6,632 nt of DNA from Caldisericaceae bacterium. GTDB taxonomy: Bacteria; Calditrichota; Calditrichia; Calditrichales; Calditrichaceae. Below are positions 6,584 to 6,632 of this stretch, one piece after another. Every line of letters begins with the position of its first letter. Positions within the stretch are counted from its first letter, which is position 1. A model generated the notes under the pieces. It saw nothing but the letters and a program-made list of their open reading frames with translations, was not told the origin of the DNA and made no database searches. Location: the NCBI GenBank assembly GCA_021160885.1, contig JAGHBR010000236.1, positions 1 to 6,632 of the forward strand, given 5' to 3'. Both the position numbers and the translations under genes were made by a program.

Positions 6584-6632
6584 TAACTTCTTGATTCATT
6601 AAATTATCAAACGCCGTTGATATGTCATATGA

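Noticed and set aside
1..6632. CRISPR arrays, tRNA or rRNA genes, transposases, toxin-antitoxin pairs
   Set aside because: No regularly spaced repeats, cloverleaf-like segments or recognisable products of these kinds were found on either strand.

Overview
The window holds three complete genes, all on the + strand, separated by long AT-rich intergenic stretches. Lineage is inferred from gene content and style only. The DNA has moderate GC, the spacers are AT-rich, and there is an exported lipoprotein with a lipobox cysteine, so a Gram-negative bacterium with an outer membrane is likely. The combination recalls Calditrichota (Caldithrix-like) or a neighbour in the FCB group, but no marker gene is present and this is a guess.

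Layout: 1-259 is non-coding leader DNA containing one degenerate copy of a short intergenic repeat. 260-1561 encodes a 433-residue polytopic membrane protein of the MATE/MOP type. It shows an internal two-fold duplication and looks most like the ANKH (progressive ankylosis) branch. 1562-2086 is a 525-base gap with short palindromes, a consensus -10 box and a structured-looking leader. 2087-3661 encodes a 524-residue FGGY-family sugar kinase, best read as a D-xylulokinase whose layout resembles animal XYLB. 3662-3968 is a second gap with another degenerate repeat copy and two tandem hairpins. 3969-6401 encodes an 810-residue lipoprotein that joins an N-terminal YncE/YVTN-type beta-propeller to a C-terminal phosphoesterase of the alkaline-phosphatase superfamily. 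The window closes with a nested inverted-repeat element of the TGTCATTCC...GGAATGACA type (6409-6541) and a small hairpin.

The genes do not look like one operon. Gaps of 525 and 307 bases separate them, and two of the three have their own clear ribosome binding site. No isomerase, sugar transporter or regulator accompanies the kinase. The only functional thread is loose: a putative exporter of phosphate- or carboxylate-type anions (by ANKH analogy), a cytosolic sugar kinase and an envelope phosphoesterase. I found no evidence in the sequence that they act together, and no convincing new multi-gene system. The most useful leads are the ANKH-like transporter, the XYLB-like kinase, the propeller-phosphoesterase fusion and the structured non-coding elements.
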